The notes under the pieces: generated by a model
Databases searched by the model: none
Told to the model about the DNA's origin: nothing
Seen by the model: only the letters and a program-made list of their open reading frames with translations
Source of the DNA: Kribbella aluminosa
Lineage (GTDB): Bacteria > Actinomycetota > Actinomycetes > Propionibacteriales > Kribbellaceae
Length of the DNA stretch: 64,000 nt
Direction: 5' to 3'
NCBI RefSeq assembly: GCF_017876295.1
Contig: NZ_JAGINT010000002.1
Location: forward strand, 3,038,001-3,102,000
Made by a program: the position numbers and the translations under genes
Shown: positions 42,259 through 50,262 of the stretch, one piece after another
How positions within the stretch are numbered: the first letter of the stretch is position 1
Layout: the number at the start of each line of letters is the position of its first letter

Positions 42259-42879
42259 TCAGGAGGCGGTCGAGGTGTCCTCGGCGGGTGCGGTGATGAG
42301 GCTGGCGGCGGCTCGCGCGGTGCTGGAGTCGGGTCCGGGTTGCGGCACGAACACGGTCTCCCGGTAGTACCGGAGTTCGGCGATGCTTTCGGTGATGTCG
42401 GCGAGCGCGCGGTGGTTGCCGTTCTTGGCGGGGGTCGCGTAGTACACCCGCGGGTACCAGCGGCGGACGAGTTCCTTGATCGAGCTGACGTCGACGTTGC
42501 GGTAGTGCAGGTGCGATTCGACGCGGGGCATGTCGCGGACGAGGAACGTGCGGTCGGTGCCGACGGAGTTCCCGGCGAGGGCGGCCTTGCGGGGCTCTTT
42601 GACGTACGACGTGATGAAGTCGAGCACCTGCTGCTCGGCGTCGGCGAGCGGGATGCCGGCAGGGAGCTCGTCGAGCAGCCCGGACGCGGTGTGCATGTCG
42701 CGGACGAAGTCACCCATCTGCTCGAGCGCGCCCGGGGGCGGCGCGATCACCAGGTCGATCCCGTCACCGAGCACGTTCAGTTCGTAGTCGGTGACCAGCA
42801 CCGCGACCTCGATCAGGGCGTCGTTTTCCAGATCGAGGCCGGTCATCTCGCAGTCGATCCACACCAGCCGGTCATTCAT
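42259..42879 (-). CDS. orn: oligoribonuclease
   Basis: This 206-residue DEDDh exonuclease has motif [16 protein letters not shown] (Asp-Glu near residues 9-11), motif [17 protein letters not shown] with Asp, and motif [21 protein letters not shown]. It degrades RNA di- to pentanucleotides and pGpG and is usually essential in actinobacteria. The ATG at 42879 is chosen over the GTG at 42885 because AAGGTGGG is at the right distance. Confidence 0.96.
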   Translation of the reverse strand: MNDRLVWIDCEMTGLDLENDALIEVAVLVTDYELNVLGDGIDLVIAPPPGALEQMGDFVRDMHTASGLLDELPAGIPLADAEQQVLDFITSYVKEPRKAALAGNSVGTDRTFLVRDMPRVESHLHYRNVDVSSIKELVRRWYPRVYYATPAKNGNHRALADITESIAELRYYRETVFVPQPGPDSSTARAAASLITAPAEDTSTAS

Positions 42880-42930
42880 GGGCACCCACCTTACGGCGAC
42901 GGTCCGACAGTACGGCGACCGCGTGCCCGG

Positions 42931-43797
42931 TCAGCGCGGCGCGTGCCCGATGTGGACGCTCCGGACGGACAGTACGGCGAGGTCTGTGCGACGTCCGAGG
43001 AAATACGGCCCTTCGGGGTCCAGCAACTGCTGCCAGACGTCGACGTCCTCCGGACTGAGCCATTCCTCCTCGGGCACCTGACCGTGCCCGACACCGGTCA
43101 GCCGCTCGATCCGCGTCCGGAACGCATGCACGACAGCGTCCATCCGCGCGGGCTGGAGCGGTGCGGGCGTCTCGCTCAGCACGCTCCGCGTGGTCACGTC
43201 GACGAGCCCGGCCCGGGTCAGCGCCTCGGTCCACCCGTACGGCATCGGCACAGCTCCGGTCAGCGAGTCCCGCATCACCTTGAACCACCGGTCCTGCGCG
43301 ACGTCCAGCCGCAATTCCAGGCCGGGTTCGCCGATCCCGAGGTCCCACGGCAGTTGCCGCGCGGGCAGCCCGCCCTCCGCCAGCGCCAACCGTCCGCCGG
43401 GGGCGAGCAGCGACGCGAGCGCGTCCACGGCCGCCTGCTGATCGGCGGCGTGGTGTACCGAGGCCGACGCCCAGATCAGGTCCGCCGGTGCACCGATTGC
43501 CTGGCGCAACGGTTCCGCGCCGTCGTCGAGCGAGGCGAGTTCGCAGCGCACGAGCCCACCCGTGTACTCGCGTGCCTGCGCCAGTACGTCGGGATCCGCG
43601 TCGATCGCCACCACCGTCGCGCCGGGCCGCGCCTCGGCGAGGGCCTTCGCCATCCCGCCCCCGCCGCACCCGACGTCCGCGAGCATCTGGTCGCCGTCGC
43701 GGACGAGCGGGCCGGCCACCGCCGCGTTCCAGTCGGTCTCGCCCTCGGCGGACGTCCGCAGCCGCCCGGCCTCTCCAGCCCAGTCGATCTCGATCAT
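42931..43797 (-). CDS. class I SAM-dependent methyltransferase
   Basis: The protein has 288 residues with the SAM-binding motif I MLADVGCGGGGMAKALAEA near 38-56, an acidic residue after strand 2 (VVAIDADPDV), and motif post-II DLIWASASVHHA. The target is unknown; the sequence resembles small-molecule methyltransferases. It lies upstream of orn in the same direction with a 51-base gap and may share its transcript. Confidence 0.85.
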   Translation of the reverse strand: MIEIDWAGEAGRLRTSAEGETDWNAAVAGPLVRDGDQMLADVGCGGGGMAKALAEARPGATVVAIDADPDVLAQAREYTGGLVRCELASLDDGAEPLRQAIGAPADLIWASASVHHAADQQAAVDALASLLAPGGRLALAEGGLPARQLPWDLGIGEPGLELRLDVAQDRWFKVMRDSLTGAVPMPYGWTEALTRAGLVDVTTRSVLSETPAPLQPARMDAVVHAFRTRIERLTGVGHGQVPEEEWLSPEDVDVWQQLLDPEGPYFLGRRTDLAVLSVRSVHIGHAPR

Positions 43798-43862
43798 GCC
43801 GACCAGTCTGGTACGGACGGGCTGGACAGCACACGCCGGATGACGAGGTTTACCGTTGCGCG

Positions 43863-44342
43863 ATGATCACCACCGAGCGCCTCGCGCTGCTGCCGCTGCA
43901 GGTCGAGTACGCCGTACCGATGGCAGAGGTGCTGTCCGACCCGGCTCTCTACACGTTCACCGGCGGGGAACCGCCGACCGTGGAGGCGCTCGGGGCGCGC
44001 TACCGCCGCCAACTGGCCGGTCCTGACCGGGAAGGCGAACAGTGGCTGAACTGGATCGTCCGGTACGACGACAACCTGATCGGCTACGTTCAGGCCACGG
44101 TCACCGGAAGTACGGCGGAAATTGCCTGGGTGATCGGCACCGCATGGCAGGGCCGGGGATTCGCGAAGGAAGCAGCGCAGGGATTGGTCACCTGGCTACG
44201 GGCGGGAAACGCCCACCGGATCATCGCACACGTACATCCGGAACACACCGCGTCGGCCGCCGTGGCAGCCGCGATCGGTCTCGCCTGCACCGACGTACTG
44301 GAGGACGGCGAGTACCTGTGGAGCACGGCAGACCCGGCCTGA
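43863..44342 (+). CDS. GNAT-family N-acetyltransferase
   Basis: This 159-residue GNAT protein opens with ITTERLALLPLQVEYAVPMA and contains the acetyl-CoA loop VIGTAWQGRGFAKEAAQGLV (Q/R-x2-G-x-G/A pattern). It is of the RimJ/RimL-like type; its substrate is unknown. Its TGA stop is the loop of a terminator hairpin shared with the cspA-like gene. Confidence 0.85.
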   Translation: MITTERLALLPLQVEYAVPMAEVLSDPALYTFTGGEPPTVEALGARYRRQLAGPDREGEQWLNWIVRYDDNLIGYVQATVTGSTAEIAWVIGTAWQGRGFAKEAAQGLVTWLRAGNAHRIIAHVHPEHTASAAVAAAIGLACTDVLEDGEYLWSTADPA

Positions 44343-44354
44343 GCCGGGTCTGCC
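44327..44354. terminator. bidirectional hairpin terminator
   Basis: Perfect 12-bp arms GGCAGACCCGGC and GCCGGGTCTGCC enclose CTGA, which contains the stop codon of the acetyltransferase gene. The hairpin lies between the convergent acetyltransferase and cold-shock genes and can end both transcripts. Confidence 0.85.
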
Positions 44355-44386
44355 GCCGAAAACTACCGTCTGGAAGACGGCCGAGA

Positions 44387-44590
44387 TCAGACCGGTCGAA
44401 CGTTCTCGGCCTGCAGGCCCTTCGGGCCCTGGGCGATCTCGAACTCGACGCGCTGGTTCTCGTCCAGGGAGCGGAAGCCCTGGGTCTGGATCGCCGAGTA
44501 GTGAACGAACACGTCGGCGCCGCCGTCCTCCTGGGAGATAAAGCCGAAGCCCTTCTCGCCGTTGAACCACTTCACTGTTCCCAAAGCCAT
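44387..44590 (-). CDS. cold-shock protein (CspA family)
   Basis: The 67-residue OB-fold protein has [18 protein letters not shown], with the RNP1 motif KGFGFI and RNP2 VFVHYSAI. It binds single-stranded RNA/DNA. AGGAGAAAATC precedes the ATG. Its length and motifs are standard for the family. Confidence 0.97.
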   Translation of the reverse strand: MALGTVKWFNGEKGFGFISQEDGGADVFVHYSAIQTQGFRSLDENQRVEFEIAQGPKGLQAENVRPV

Positions 44591-44684
44591 GATTTTCTCC
44601 TGATACGACAAAACGCCCGGCGGATCACAAATCCGCGGGCGCTTCGACACGAACGTGGAACTGCAACTGCAACAATGCAAAACC

Positions 44685-44978
44685 CTAGCACGCTGGATGA
44701 GTCGTCAGCCACCCCTCGCCGCGCCGTACGTCGTACTCGTCCGGAGTTCCGGGCCAAGTGCACGCACATCCGGGGCTTCCGCACTCGCAGGCGAACGGGT
44801 TCGGCGGCAGCTCGGCCAGCCCACGATCCGCCTGCCACAACCGCCCCTGCCGGCCCGCCGCGAGGTTCTCGTACTGCCGCTGCCTACTCAACTCCTCGCC
44901 GCCCTGCACCCGGGGGAGTGGCCCTAGCGCATCAGCAACGCTCTGAGCGACAGCGGCCCAGTCCGGGTCGGCCGGCAC
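44685..44978 (-). CDS. small cysteine-rich hypothetical protein
   Basis: The protein has 97 residues from the GTG at 44978, with a [10 protein letters not shown] cluster near residue 70 that could bind zinc. The frame stays open and coding-like upstream for another 20 codons to the TAG of the reductase gene, with which it is in frame, but there is no start codon there; an unusual start or a lost start is possible. No function is assigned. Confidence 0.5.
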   Translation of the reverse strand: MPADPDWAAVAQSVADALGPLPRVQGGEELSRQRQYENLAAGRQGRLWQADRGLAELPPNPFACECGSPGCACTWPGTPDEYDVRRGEGWLTTHPAC

Positions 44979-45041
44979 CTCGACTACTACCCGCCCGCGC
45001 TCCGCGGCCCCCCGCCGTACCCGATGAGCCAGCCCATCCTG

Positions 45042-45596
45042 CTACGGCCTGACGTACGTCGCCAGCGAGGCCGCACCGGCGGGGACGACCGAAGCGAGCT
45101 TCAGGTGCACGGGCTGGTCCAAGGGGCCGAAGATCTTCTCGCCGTCGCCAACGATCGACGGGAGCGTCATCAGCCGGTACTCGTCGACCAGGTCCGCCGC
45201 CTGCAGTGCACGGATGACGCTCAGGCTGCCGGTGACCGCGATCGGCCGCGGCTCCGAACGTACGTAGTCGGCCAGCGAACCCTCCATCAGGGTCGAGTTG
45301 GGGAACACCGAGAGGTCGGTCAGCGTGTGCGACGCGACCACCTTGGCCATCTTGTTCATCTTGGTCGAGAAGTCGTCGGTCCGGTTCGGCCAGAGCCTGC
45401 TGAACAGCTCCCAGGTGTTCCGGCCGAGCAACAGCACGCCCGTGTCCATCAGCTCGCCCAGCCGGAACTTGTCCCCGCCGGTGGTCTCAGGTCCGTGCCG
45501 GAACGCCCAGCCGCCGAACGGCGTACCTCCCGAGCCGTCGGGGTCCGTGATGACGCCGTCCATGCTGACGAATCCGGTGACGATGACGTGTCCCAT
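45042..45596 (-). CDS. dihydrofolate-reductase-like (RibD C-terminal domain) protein
   Basis: The protein has 184 residues: GHVIVTGFVSMDGVITDPDG at the N-terminus, VLLLGRNTWELFSRLWP in the middle, and a C-terminal DEYRLMTLPSIVGDGEKIF box. It is of the 'dihydrofolate reductase family' type that is widespread in actinobacteria and reduces unknown pterin- or flavin-like substrates. GGAGCAGGAGCC precedes the ATG at 45596. Confidence 0.88.
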   Translation of the reverse strand: MGHVIVTGFVSMDGVITDPDGSGGTPFGGWAFRHGPETTGGDKFRLGELMDTGVLLLGRNTWELFSRLWPNRTDDFSTKMNKMAKVVASHTLTDLSVFPNSTLMEGSLADYVRSEPRPIAVTGSLSVIRALQAADLVDEYRLMTLPSIVGDGEKIFGPLDQPVHLKLASVVPAGAASLATYVRP

Positions 45597-45795
45597 GGCT
45601 CCTGCTCCTTCTGTCGAGTGCTTCACGCCGGTACATACCGCCGGACCGGCTGAGAATCATCGGTCCCCGCGAATGTGACCTTGACCTCATTCGGAGCGTC
45701 GCCTACCGCATTCTGTATGCAATCTGCGCGCCGCCCACGCGGTCGCCGATCTGCTGGCCGGCAAGGTCGGTGTCTGACGCGCCGTCAAGCCGATG

Positions 45796-45809
45796 TGTTG
45801 ACGCAAACA
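45796..45809. promoter_or_regulatory. LacI-type operator
   Basis: TGTTGACGCAAACA has the symmetric TGTT-N6-AACA half-sites typical of LacI-family operators. It is 33 bases upstream of the LacI-type regulator gene, which suggests autorepression. This is an inference from form and position. Confidence 0.5.
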
Positions 45810-45841
45810 TGTCTAGACTCCTGCCACACGGGAGGTGCCGG

Positions 45842-46852
45842 GTGGAGGGAACGGTAGGACGGCGGCGGGGTCCGTCGATGGCCGACGTCGCACGGCTGGC
45901 CGGGGTGTCCGGGCAGACCGTCTCGCGGGTCGCGAACGGCCGGCAGAACGTCGACGCACTCACCCGAGCCCGGGTGCAGGACGTGATGCGCGAGCTCGGC
46001 TACCGCCCGAACGGCGCCGCGCGAGCGCTGCGCAGCGGCGAGTTCCGCAGTATCGGCGTGATCGTCTTCGAACTCTCCACGTTCGGTACGACGCGAACCC
46101 TGGACGCGATCGCCACCGCCGCCACCGCGCGCGGGTACTCCGTCAACCTGATGCCCGTGCTCTCGGTCAGCCGACAGGCGGTCGTGGACGCGTTCACCCG
46201 GCTGGGGGAGCAGGCCGTGGACGGCGTCATCATGATGATCGAGGCCCACGTACTGGAGGAAGTACGGCTGCCCGTCGGGCTGCCGGTCGTGGTCGTGCAC
46301 GCCGGCGCGCACTACGACCACCCGGTCGTCGACACCGACCAGACGCAGGGCGCCCGGCTCGCGACGGAGCATCTGCTCGAGCTGGGGCACCGGACCGTCT
46401 GGCATGTCGCCGGGCCGCCGTCGTCGTTCGCGGCGGACCAGCGTCGCCGGTCCTGGGAGCAGACGCTCCGCGACCGCGGCCGCGACGTACCGGCTGCGCT
46501 GTTCGGGGACTGGTCGTCAGCCTCCGGGTACGCCGCCGGCTGCCGGCTCGCCGCGGATCCGGACATCACCGCGATCTTCGTCGCCAACGACCAGATGGCG
46601 CTCGGCGTACTGCATGCCCTGCACACCCACGGCCGGTCGGTGCCGGACGACGTCAGCGTGGTCGGCTTCGACGACATGGAGGAGGCGGCCCAGTTCTGGC
46701 CGCCGCTCACCACCGTCCGTCAGACCTTCACCGACATCGGCCGCCGCAGCGTCGACACCCTGCTCGCCGAGATCCACTCCACCGGCCACCACGCCCCGGT
46801 CGCCGTCCCCACCACCCTCATCCTCCGCAACAGCACCGCCAGTCTCCGCTGA
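45842..46852 (+). CDS. LacI-family transcriptional regulator
   Basis: The 336-residue protein has the LacI HTH (PSMADVARLAGVSGQTVSRV, then hinge YRPNGAARALRSG) and a periplasmic-binding-protein-like ligand domain with GFDDMEEAAQFWPPLTTVRQ near the C-terminus. Regulators of this type usually bind sugars. The GTG at 45842 with GGGAGG upstream gives a standard length; an in-frame ATG at 45770 would put the operator inside the gene. No sugar genes are adjacent, so its targets are elsewhere or only itself. Confidence 0.9.
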   Translation: MEGTVGRRRGPSMADVARLAGVSGQTVSRVANGRQNVDALTRARVQDVMRELGYRPNGAARALRSGEFRSIGVIVFELSTFGTTRTLDAIATAATARGYSVNLMPVLSVSRQAVVDAFTRLGEQAVDGVIMMIEAHVLEEVRLPVGLPVVVVHAGAHYDHPVVDTDQTQGARLATEHLLELGHRTVWHVAGPPSSFAADQRRRSWEQTLRDRGRDVPAALFGDWSSASGYAAGCRLAADPDITAIFVANDQMALGVLHALHTHGRSVPDDVSVVGFDDMEEAAQFWPPLTTVRQTFTDIGRRSVDTLLAEIHSTGHHAPVAVPTTLILRNSTASLR

Positions 46853-46875
46853 CGAGCGTGTGGGATGGTGCGGTC

Positions 46876-47664
46876 ATGACCACCGAGTGGCATCGTGCTA
46901 CTGCTGCGGACGCCGAGTTCCTGGCCGGACTTGCAGCGGTTGGCGTGGCCGAGGTCGCGGCGTTCCTGCGCAGCTGGCGGGTCCACATCACCGCGACCAA
47001 CGACGCGGCCGTCGCGGTCCTCCCGCCGGCGGATGGGCAGCGCAGAGGGTACGGCGCTTGGTGGGTGCGTGGAGGATCTGACGAAGCAGCCGCTCAGTTG
47101 GTGCGGCTGGCGAGGGCGACGCCGGGGGTGCGGGTCCTGCAGATCGCGCTGCCTGCAGACGAGATCGTCGATGACCCACCCTTCGAGCGGGCCTTCTCCG
47201 TGTGGACGATGGTCCACGACGGCATCAGTTGGCCCGAGCGAGAGCCGGAGTTGGCGGCGCCGCTCAGGTACTGCGGGCCGGGGGACGTGCTGCAGGACGA
47301 GTTCCAGCACGCCTACGAGCAGGCGTACCGCGACCAGCGGCTCGTCGAACCGCGTACGTTGTGGGACCGCCTGCCAGACCAGGGCGCGCTGGCTGTCACG
47401 CCCGACGGTCGAGTGGCCGGGTTCGTTCTCGGGTTCTCCCAGGCAGACGGCAGTGTCGAGCTAGGGCCGATCGGGACTGTGCCCGGGTGGCGCGGGCGCG
47501 GTGTGTGTACGGCGTTGCTCGGCTCGGTGCTGCTGCGCTCCCGAGGACTCCAACTCCACCTGACTGTCGACGGGGAGAGTCCGACGGGTGCGCAGGAGCT
47601 CTACCTTCGGCACGGGTTCCGGATCACCGCACGGCTGGTCAGATACGAAGTACAGCTCAGTTAG
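46876..47664 (+). CDS. GNAT-family acetyltransferase
   Basis: The protein has 262 residues. The C-terminal domain carries the GNAT motif LGPIGTVPGWRGRGVCTALL and the last strand LYLRHGFRITARLVRYEV; the N-terminal half looks like a second, degenerate GNAT repeat (about 1-120). The substrate is unknown. Its 3' end overlaps the convergent GntR gene by 8 bases. Confidence 0.85.
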   Translation: MTTEWHRATAADAEFLAGLAAVGVAEVAAFLRSWRVHITATNDAAVAVLPPADGQRRGYGAWWVRGGSDEAAAQLVRLARATPGVRVLQIALPADEIVDDPPFERAFSVWTMVHDGISWPEREPELAAPLRYCGPGDVLQDEFQHAYEQAYRDQRLVEPRTLWDRLPDQGALAVTPDGRVAGFVLGFSQADGSVELGPIGTVPGWRGRGVCTALLGSVLLRSRGLQLHLTVDGESPTGAQELYLRHGFRITARLVRYEVQLS

Positions 47665-48406
47665 TCCGTCGGCGACGCTTCTGGGCGGGTGCGGACGGCG
47701 CGGGGGTGGGGGCCGCGGCCTGGAGGTCGTGGTAGGCCTTGCGGGTGTGTTCGGTGTGTTCGCGCATGATCTGGGCGGCCTTGTCCTCGTCGCCTTCGCT
47801 GATGGCTTTGACGAGGCGGTTGTGTTCGCGCCAGGACGCCGCACCGCGGACGGGAGCGACCGGCGTGTAGTACCACCGGACGCGGCGGTCGACCTGCGCC
47901 GCGAAGTCGACGAGGAAGCGGTTGCCCGACATCTCGGTGATGAGGCTGTGCAGCTCGCCGTTCGTACGGACGGTGCCGTCGATGTCGCCGGCCTCCTGGT
48001 GCGCCGTGCCGACCTTGCACAGGTCGCGGAGCTTGGCGACGTCCTCCTTGGACGCGTGCCGGGCCGCGAGTCGCGCGGACTCGGACTCGAGCGCGGCGCG
48101 GGCCGCGAGCAACTGGTCGACCTCGTCCTCCGCGGGCACGTGCACCATCGCACCGAACCCGGGGCGCAGGTCCACCCAGCCCTCGTTGTTCAGCCGCTGC
48201 AGGGCCTCGCGCACCGGCTGGCGGGAGACGCCCAGCAACTCGGCGAGCTCGACCTCGACGAGGTGCCGCCCGCGCTCCAGCGTGCCGTCGATGATCATCT
48301 CGGTGAGGGCCTCGTACACCGATTCGCGCAACGGCTGCGGCCGCTTGACGTGCCGTGCGCCTGCCGGTTCCGCACCCGCCCCTGGCCCCGCACTGATCGT
48401 CGTCAT
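47657..48406 (-). CDS. GntR-family (FadR-type) transcriptional regulator
   Basis: The protein has 249 residues: GntR winged helix (LRESVYEALTEMIIDGTLER, LAELLGVSRQPVREALQRLN) and a C-terminal FCD ligand domain (about 105-230; HSLITEMSGN, HNRLVKAISEGDEDKA). The tail is basic. GGGAGGG precedes the ATG at 48406. A perfect 33-bp palindrome of FadR type lies 25 bases upstream, so autoregulation is likely. The ligand is probably a small carboxylic acid, judging from the family. Confidence 0.92.
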   Translation of the reverse strand: MTTISAGPGAGAEPAGARHVKRPQPLRESVYEALTEMIIDGTLERGRHLVEVELAELLGVSRQPVREALQRLNNEGWVDLRPGFGAMVHVPAEDEVDQLLAARAALESESARLAARHASKEDVAKLRDLCKVGTAHQEAGDIDGTVRTNGELHSLITEMSGNRFLVDFAAQVDRRVRWYYTPVAPVRGAASWREHNRLVKAISEGDEDKAAQIMREHTEHTRKAYHDLQAAAPTPAPSAPAQKRRRRTN

Positions 48407-48430
48407 CAGGTCCCTCCCGGTCCTCCAGTG

Positions 48431-48463
48431 ATGGCACTTGGTAGACAGTCTACCAAGTGCCAT
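48431..48463. promoter_or_regulatory. perfect palindromic operator for the GntR regulator
   Basis: Two exact 16-base arms (ATGGCACTTGGTAGAC and its complement) flank one central A, with the inner part TTGGTAGACAGTCTACCAA. This fits the T-N-G-T...A-C-N-A form of FadR-type sites but is longer and more perfect than usual. It lies between the regulator gene and the alpha/beta-hydrolase gene and may control both. Confidence 0.85.
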
Positions 48464-48668
48464 GACCTGACCTGCAGCTCCGCGGCATCCGGGAACCGCG
48501 GCCGAGCCGCCAGAGCACCGAACCTACGCATGAAGTGTGCAGTCGCCCGTATACATAATCCAGCCGTAGTAAGCCGGGAAGATCCCGGGCAATGGTGTGA
48601 ACTGGATCACAGTGTGTCTGGTTCGGGGGGAGCTCGTTCGACGGTCTGTCAGAGAGAGGAGCTAGCTG

Positions 48669-49436
48669 ATGGAGAAGGTCGTTTCGAAGGACGGCACCGA
48701 GATCGCGTACGACGTGACCGGTCGCGGACCCGGGTTGGTACTGGTAGCCGGCGCCTTCACGGGTCGCGCGTACTTCGCCGAGTACGCCCAGGCGCTGTCG
48801 TCCACGTTCACGGTGATCGCGTACGACCGGCGTGGTCGCGGTGACTCCGGTGACACCACGCCGTACGCCGTGGAGTGCGAGTGGGAGGACCTGGACGCCG
48901 TACGGTCAGCCACCGGCGCCCAGTACGCATGTGCGTTCTCTTCGGGGAGCATGGTGCTGCTGCAGGCAGGGCTGCCATTCGAGAAGCAGGCAGTCGTAGA
49001 GCCGCCGTTCCGCGTCGAGGGCGCGCCGCCGGAGCCGGAGCGGTACCTGGAGCGATTGCAGGAGTACGTGGCGGCTGGAGACCCAGGTGGCGCGGCTGAG
49101 CTGTTCATGGTGGAGGCGGTCGGCCAGCCGCGAGAGATGGTCGAACAGATCCGCCAGACACCCATGTGGGCCGGGCTGGAGGCCATGGCGCCCACACTGG
49201 TGTACGACGCGCTGCAACTGCGGGACAGCGCCGTACCGGTCGAGCTGCTCGCGTCTATCGAAGTACCGACGCTGGGGCTCTACAGCAACGCCAGCCCGGA
49301 GTGGTTGCAGCGGTCGGTGCGAGAGACGGCCGCAGCGCTTCCGCAGGGCACTGTGGAAGGTCATGACGGCACGTTCCACACACTGGCGCCGGAGACGCTG
49401 GCAGCGGTGCTGAAGGACTACTTCGTCGGTGCCTGA
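48669..49436 (+). CDS. alpha/beta-hydrolase-fold protein
   Basis: The protein has 255 residues with the N-terminal oxyanion region GLVLVAGAFTGRAYFAEYAQ and VIAYDRRGRGDSG, followed by the nucleophile elbow YACAFSSGSMVLLQ in place of the common G-x-S-x-G, and the C-terminal His in GHDGTFHTLAP. The substrate is unknown. GAGAGGAG is before the ATG. The palindromic GntR site about 200 bases upstream may regulate it. Confidence 0.82.
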   Translation: MEKVVSKDGTEIAYDVTGRGPGLVLVAGAFTGRAYFAEYAQALSSTFTVIAYDRRGRGDSGDTTPYAVECEWEDLDAVRSATGAQYACAFSSGSMVLLQAGLPFEKQAVVEPPFRVEGAPPEPERYLERLQEYVAAGDPGGAAELFMVEAVGQPREMVEQIRQTPMWAGLEAMAPTLVYDALQLRDSAVPVELLASIEVPTLGLYSNASPEWLQRSVRETAAALPQGTVEGHDGTFHTLAPETLAAVLKDYFVGA

Positions 49437-49830
49437 ACCGGTTTGCTCAGGAGGCGCTTGAGGCGCGGCGCCAGCGGCCGCTCCCCGCCGTAGTGCAGGG
49501 CGGCAGGTACGCCGACCATCAGCGCCATCGTGGCGGCGACCAGGAGGACGTGGTTCACCTGGTCGCCGAGGCGCTCGAAGATGATGAAGCCGAGGGTGCG
49601 TGTGCACCAGGCTCGACGTTCTGGACGTTCGGCAGCGAGTTGAACATCGTGAGGTTCGCCAGGTGCCGCGGCAACGAGACGGGAACCGCGCCTGGCTGAA
49701 GCCGACCGACCAGCGTGGCCGCGACCCAGTACGCCGGGTACAGCCGGACCGCCCGCGAGACCACGAACGACCGCGGGCTCCGGTTCCACGTACCGGACGT
49801 CAGCCCTCCGCACGATCCCGGGTGCGACCT
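49418..49830 (-). pseudogene. acyltransferase-3-type pseudogene with internal deletion
   Basis: The piece SFVVSRAVRLYPAYWVAATL matches the R-x-x-RLYPAYW start of membrane acyltransferase-3 proteins. It then runs into a frame change near 49600 and reappears as LGFIIFERLGDQVNHVLLVA, followed by AALHYGGERPLAP, the C-terminal membrane helix and end of such a protein. The middle (about 200 residues) is missing. The remnant overlaps the end of the hydrolase gene in the opposite direction. Confidence 0.65.
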
Positions 49831-49839
49831 AAAGGATGA

Positions 49840-50205
49840 CGAGGTGAGCCGGGCAGACGGTTGCAGGCGGCAAGGACTTCGGCGGGGGCCGATCCACGGG
49901 ATCAGCGGGGCGTGGCTGAGGATCGTCGTACCGGGGAGGTCGGCGAACGAGCGCTCGAAGCAGGCGTGAGTACGACGTTGCATCGTCGGATCCTGGATCA
50001 GGAGCAACGTCCGCGGTGTGACGATCAGGCGGCGGGTGAAGTCCGCGTTCTCCCCGCGGTTGGTGGACTGGTCTTCGACCTTGATCCGCCCCGCTGGGAC
50101 GCCGTACCTGATGAGCAGGTCCCGGAAGACGTGCGCCTCCGGTCGTCCCGTCGCGATGTCCAGACCGCGTCGCCGTACTGCGTCGTCGAGGAACGAGGTA
50201 GCGGG
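49840..50205 (-). pseudogene. YdcF (DUF218)-family pseudogene, N-terminus missing
   Basis: One minus-strand frame reads LDIATGRPEAHVFRDLLIRY, KVEDQSTNRGENADFTRRLI, then LLLIQDPTMQRRTHACFERS: the E-x-x-S-x-N-x-x-E-N-A and QDPxMxxRT boxes of YdcF/DUF218 membrane-associated proteins. A stop at about 50208 cuts off the N-terminal half of the domain, and the 3' end runs directly into the acyltransferase remnant. Two truncated genes end to end suggest a deletion. Confidence 0.65.
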
Positions 50206-50262
50206 CGGTCACGTCCTCATCCAAAACAGACGCGCTCCCAGTAGTCGTCCGACGTGCTGACA

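Noticed and set aside
45700-45775. Short coding-like stretch ending LRAAHAVADLLAGKVGV
   Set aside because: Could be a gene remnant, but fewer than 25 codons and no partner sequence nearby, so it is not called.
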